Below, one piece after another: positions 6,149 through 8,607 of a DNA stretch of 8,607 nt (position 1 is its first letter; every line of letters begins with the position of its first letter). The notes beneath the pieces were generated by a model. The model saw only the letters and a program-made list of their open reading frames with translations. It was not told where the DNA came from and ran no database searches. Where the stretch lies: the NCBI GenBank assembly GCA_003662645.1, contig QMYL01000031.1, positions 1 through 8,607 of the forward strand, read 5' to 3'. This DNA is from Candidatus Bathyarchaeota archaeon. Lineage in GTDB: Archaea; Thermoproteota; Bathyarchaeia; Bathyarchaeales; B26-1. Made by a program: the position numbers and the translations under genes.

Positions 6149-7021
6149 TTGTTGAGGACGAATGTTGACCGTCTGGTTAAGATATCCGTTCTGGGTGAGG
6201 TTTCGAGCCCCGTCTTCAGAAGCCCTTATAGAATATCATCGGATGGTACGCCGAGGGTTCTACCTGGCGTTGGCGGGATAACATATAACATCAGGGTTGG
6301 CGACCCGGCGACGGGTTGGGAGGCGGACCATGTTGAACCAGGTGTGAGCATAAAGAATAAGGAGAGTAAGGAGGCCAATATGGCCCTGAACATCCTCTCC
6401 TGTGTGGGTAATGAGGCAGTTGTGGTCTCCGGGGATGCGAAGGGTGAGAAGGGTGTCGTAACTGGGAAGCATGGGGGTATAGAGCACGTCCTCGTCGATT
6501 TTCCACCCCACGTTATGGAGAAGATGCTCATAGGCGATAAGGTTATGGTGAAGGCCTTCGGTGTTGGTTTGAGACTTCTCGACTTCCCTGATGTTAGGGT
6601 TATGAATATGGATCCAAGACTACTGGATGCAATAGATATCAAACCTATAGGTGACACGCTTGAGTTCCCGGTTACCCATATAGTCCCAGCTGCGATAATG
6701 GGTTCCGGGCTTGGGGCGAACCAGACCTACTCTGGAGATTATGATATACAACTCTTCGATGAGGATGTAAGGGGGGAGTACGGCTTGGACGACCTCAGGC
6801 TTGGAGACTTCATAGCGATAAAGGATGCAGACCACTCCTATGGGAGGATATACCGCAAGGGTGCAATGTCGATAGGGATAGTCGTCCACAGCGACTGCGT
6901 CGTCTCCGGGCATGGACCAGGCGTGACAACCCTCCTAACATCTGGTAAGGGGAAGATCAAGCCTAGAATAGATGATGATGCCAACATAGCTAAGGTGTTA
7001 AGGCTGAGGGATGACATCTAA
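6149..7021 (+). CDS. DUF4438 family protein, function unknown
   Basis: The 290-residue product fits DUF4438, a family I recall from Thermotoga (TM1086, of known structure) and from archaea, with no established activity. It has no signal peptide or membrane segment and should be cytoplasmic. Conserved-looking blocks are GVGGITYNIRVGDPATGWEA (from about 38), a glycine-rich turn GDAKGEKGVVTGKHGGIEH (about 95), AAIMGSGLG, GDYDIQLFD, KDADHSYGRIYRKGA (about 225) and IGIVVHSDCVVSGHGPG (about 243). The clustered Asp, His and Cys in the last two look like a metal or ligand site, by inference. The start is TTG 6149 (or 6152), set by the extended Shine-Dalgarno; an upstream TTG at 6119 would add ten residues. 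It lies 78 bases after a sugar kinase and converges on phosphofructokinase with a 69-base gap, so a role in sugar or polyol metabolism is conceivable but untested. Confidence 0.88.
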   Translation: MLRTNVDRLVKISVLGEVSSPVFRSPYRISSDGTPRVLPGVGGITYNIRVGDPATGWEADHVEPGVSIKNKESKEANMALNILSCVGNEAVVVSGDAKGEKGVVTGKHGGIEHVLVDFPPHVMEKMLIGDKVMVKAFGVGLRLLDFPDVRVMNMDPRLLDAIDIKPIGDTLEFPVTHIVPAAIMGSGLGANQTYSGDYDIQLFDEDVRGEYGLDDLRLGDFIAIKDADHSYGRIYRKGAMSIGIVVHSDCVVSGHGPGVTTLLTSGKGKIKPRIDDDANIAKVLRLRDDI

Positions 7022-7090
7022 AGGATTAGATGATGCAGTCTTATCCCATGCGTCAAAGGAGAACCCGAGTTTAATTGATGTGATGGTATC
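7022..7090. other. Convergent intergenic spacer
   Basis: Sixty-nine bases separate the 3' ends of the DUF4438 and phosphofructokinase genes. Neither strand shows a clean T-tract or hairpin terminator. Repeated GATG/TGATG words are present but no box D, so I do not call a guide RNA. The two transcripts may overlap here. Confidence 0.4.
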
Positions 7091-8119
7091 TCACTCGAAG
7101 AAGGTCTTAGCCTCCTCATAGAGGTTTGGGGTTACATTCTTGCTCTTGCTCAAGGCCTTCGATAGGGGTACCGTTACTATCTCACCCCCTCTAAGGGCTA
7201 CCATCACCCCAAACTTCCCATCCCTAACTAGGTCGACAGCCGCTATGCCGTATCTGGTCGCCATCAACCTGTCGAAGGCTGTCGGCGACCCTCCCCTAAC
7301 TATGTGGGCTGGGGTTATAGCTCTCGTCTCGACGCCCAGCTCCTCACGTATCTTCTTGGCCAGAAACTCCCCTATCCCGCCTAGGCGTACATGTCCGAAC
7401 TGGTCGACCGATGTATCCTTGGTTATCGGACCCTTATAGTCGGCTATTAAAGCTCCCTCGGCGACAACTATCAAGATTGACCTCTCACCCATGGCGACCT
7501 TCCTCTTTACAAACTCAGTTACGTCTTTAATCTTGAAGGGCTCCTCCGGTATGAGTATAAGGTCTGCACCTGCGGCTAAGCCTGAGTTTAGGGCTATCCA
7601 TCCGGCGTATCTTCCCATTATCTCGACGACTATAACCCTCTCGTGGGATTCGGCTGTATCCCTCAGGTTCTCGATTATCCGCATCGCTGTGTTCACAGCT
7701 GTGTCGAAGCCTATCGTCGCATCGGTCTCGGAGACATCGTTATCGATGGTCTTTGGTATACCGACAACCTTCAAGCCCGCCTCGCTCAGGGCCTTGGCTA
7801 CGCTTAGGGTGTCGTCTCCGCCTATGGCTATGAGGGCGTCTAGACCCAGCTCCTTGAAGTTCTTCGAGACCATCTCGATCCCGTTTGGCTGCTTGAGGGG
7901 GTTCGTCCTTGACGTCTTGAGTATGGTTCCACCCCGATTTATCGTGTCCTTAACATCTTTATATGTCAGTTTTATGACGTCCTTCTTCAGCATGCCCGCC
8001 CAGCCGTATCTGATCCCTACGACCTCGTAGCCATACTTCTCACACCTCTTAACTACAGCCCTTATCGCAGCGTTGAGCCCTGGAGCGTCTCCCCCACCTG
8101 TTAAAACGCCGATCCTCAT
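7091..8119 (-). CDS. pfkA: 6-phosphofructokinase (PfkA family), probably pyrophosphate-dependent
   Basis: This cytoplasmic enzyme phosphorylates fructose 6-phosphate to fructose 1,6-bisphosphate in glycolysis. All 342 residues are present: phosphoryl-donor loop GGGDAPGLNA (8-17), GGTILKTSRTNPL, IGGDDT (99-104), PKTIDND (122-128) with catalytic Asp126, MGR (168-170), AEGA near Glu221 and HIVRGGSPTAFDR. ATP-dependent bacterial enzymes have Gly at the two positions held here by Asp103 and Lys123 (E. coli Gly104 and Gly124). Asp and Lys there are the known marks of pyrophosphate-dependent members, where the reaction is reversible, so the donor is inferred to be pyrophosphate. The start is ATG 8119, with AGGAG 9 bases upstream; a TTG at 8128 abuts that site and would add three residues. 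It converges on the DUF4438 gene and diverges from pyrG. Confidence 0.95.
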   Translation of the reverse strand: MRIGVLTGGGDAPGLNAAIRAVVKRCEKYGYEVVGIRYGWAGMLKKDVIKLTYKDVKDTINRGGTILKTSRTNPLKQPNGIEMVSKNFKELGLDALIAIGGDDTLSVAKALSEAGLKVVGIPKTIDNDVSETDATIGFDTAVNTAMRIIENLRDTAESHERVIVVEIMGRYAGWIALNSGLAAGADLILIPEEPFKIKDVTEFVKRKVAMGERSILIVVAEGALIADYKGPITKDTSVDQFGHVRLGGIGEFLAKKIREELGVETRAITPAHIVRGGSPTAFDRLMATRYGIAAVDLVRDGKFGVMVALRGGEIVTVPLSKALSKSKNVTPNLYEEAKTFFE

Positions 8120-8128
8120 ACTCTCCAA

Positions 8129-8133
8129 CTCCT
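8129..8133 (-). promoter_or_regulatory. Ribosome binding site of the phosphofructokinase gene
   Basis: The minus strand reads AGGAG, 9 bases before ATG 8119. It directly touches TTG 8128, too close for that codon to be the start. Confidence 0.55.
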
Positions 8134-8147
8134 ATGTTAACTCGGCT

Positions 8148-8160
8148 GCCTCCTTGAGGC
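8148..8160 (-). other. Small stem-loop in the phosphofructokinase leader
   Basis: GCCTC and GAGGC pair around a 3-base loop. On the minus strand the 3' arm contains GGAGG, a perfect Shine-Dalgarno core with no start codon at proper spacing (ATG 8119 is about 30 bases away). It may be a decoy or regulatory ribosome site, or chance. Confidence 0.25.
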
Positions 8161-8170
8161 TGTTTCCTTA

Positions 8171-8200
8171 TCTTAAAGGGAGACATTAGGAATAAATCTT
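8171..8200 (-). promoter_or_regulatory. Possible promoter region of the phosphofructokinase gene
   Basis: On the minus strand two AT-rich box-A-like words occur, AGATTTATT (8191-8199) and CTTTAAGA (8171-8178). The first would give a leader of about 50 bases including the stem-loop at 8148-8160. The second would give about 30 bases and exclude much of it. I cannot choose between them. Confidence 0.35.
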
Positions 8201-8253
8201 TCGCTTCTAGGTTTTTAGAGTTCTTCACCGCCGGCTCCACAACTTGAAGAAGG

Positions 8254-8261
8254 CTTTAATA
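8254..8261 (+). promoter_or_regulatory. Box-A promoter of pyrG
   Basis: CTTTAATA would place transcription start near 8284, about 20 bases before ATG 8304, with GAGGGGT (8292-8298) between them. The spacing is typical of an archaeal promoter. Confidence 0.45.
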
Positions 8262-8303
8262 GAGTCTGTGGAGTATTCTATTGTTGTTGGCGAGGGGTTT
8301 CTG

Positions 8304-8607
8304 ATGGTCAAGTTCATATTCATCACGGGTGGGGTGTTGAGTTCTGTTGGTAAGGGTATAGTCACATCATCCGTTGGGAAGATGCTCCAGGTTAGGGGCT
8401 TCGATGTGACAGCTATAAAAATAGACCCATACGTCAACGTCGACGCTGGAACGATGAACCCCTACATGCACGGGGAGGTCTACGTCACAGAGGATGGGGG
8501 AGAGACAGACCTGGACCTAGGCTGGTATGAGAGGTTTCTAGATATAGACCTCCCGAAGGAGAATAACATCACAACAGGTCAGGTCTACCGGACAGTCATA
8601 GATAAGG
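8304..8607 (+). CDS. pyrG: CTP synthase, N-terminal part, cut by window edge
   Basis: CTP synthase makes CTP from UTP, ATP and glutamine, the last step of pyrimidine nucleotide synthesis. Only the first 101 codons of about 530 are present; they cover the start of the amidoligase domain. The P-loop [12 protein letters not shown] (9-20) with Lys17, [20 protein letters not shown] (40-59) and [11 protein letters not shown] (63-73), with Mg/ATP ligand Asp71, are diagnostic. The glutaminase domain lies beyond the edge. The ATG start has GAGGGGT upstream at 8292-8298 and gives the canonical family N-terminus [10 protein letters not shown]. An in-frame GTG at 8268 would precede the predicted transcription start and is rejected. 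The gene is divergent from phosphofructokinase across 184 bases. Confidence 0.97.
   Translation, partial: MVKFIFITGGVLSSVGKGIVTSSVGKMLQVRGFDVTAIKIDPYVNVDAGTMNPYMHGEVYVTEDGGETDLDLGWYERFLDIDLPKENNITTGQVYRTVIDK

Noticed and set aside
7027..7085. C/D box guide RNA in the convergent spacer
   Set aside because: ATGATG and TGATG words resemble box C, but there is no CTGA box D and no terminal stem.
7491..8030. Plus-strand open frame inside the phosphofructokinase gene
   Set aside because: It is antisense to an intact PfkA-family enzyme. The product has no domain and its codons mirror the real gene.
8268..8303. In-frame GTG extension of pyrG
   Set aside because: No ribosome site precedes it, it lies upstream of the predicted transcription start, and the family N-terminus begins at ATG 8304.
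1..8607. CRISPR array, insertion sequence or other mobile element
   Set aside because: No regularly spaced direct repeats, transposase motifs or terminal inverted repeats are visible, and coding style looks uniform across the genes.

Overview
The window looks like chromosomal DNA from a thermophilic archaeon, probably of the TACK/Thermoproteota side. The evidence is archaeal box-A (TATA-like) promoters upstream of genes, strong GGAGG-type ribosome binding sites, frequent GTG and TTG starts, and heavy use of AGG/AGA arginine and ATA isoleucine codons. The genes themselves (a secreted subtilase with many N-glycosylation sequons, a DUF4438 protein, a PfkA-type phosphofructokinase with pyrophosphate-type residues) also fit. 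I cannot name the species or the phylum with certainty.

Layout: (1) 1-2854, minus strand: a large secreted subtilisin-family protease that runs off the left edge. It has a signal peptide, an I9-like propeptide, a complete Asp/His/Asn/Ser catalytic set, a CUB-like domain and the start of an amidotransferase-like fold. (2) 2855-3120: a divergent promoter region with stem-loops and a possible leaderless mini-ORF. (3) 3121-3645, plus strand: a small exported or membrane-anchored protein I do not recognise, ending at a T-tract. (4) 3788-6070, plus strand: a probable two-gene unit of seryl-tRNA synthetase and a PfkB-family sugar kinase 18 bases apart. (5) 6149-7021, plus strand: a DUF4438 protein with its own likely promoter and an extended Shine-Dalgarno. 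(6) 7091-8119, minus strand: a PfkA-family 6-phosphofructokinase whose specificity residues point to pyrophosphate. It converges on the DUF4438 gene. (7) 8304-8607, plus strand: the start of CTP synthase, divergent from the phosphofructokinase and cut by the right edge.

Most genes are housekeeping: tRNA charging, sugar phosphorylation, glycolysis and CTP synthesis. I see no CRISPR array, insertion sequence, rRNA or tRNA. The parts that deserve attention are the mosaic protease and its unknown divergent neighbour, the uncharacterised DUF4438 protein lying among sugar-kinase genes, and the pyrophosphate-type phosphofructokinase. I found no clear evidence of a wholly new multi-gene system.
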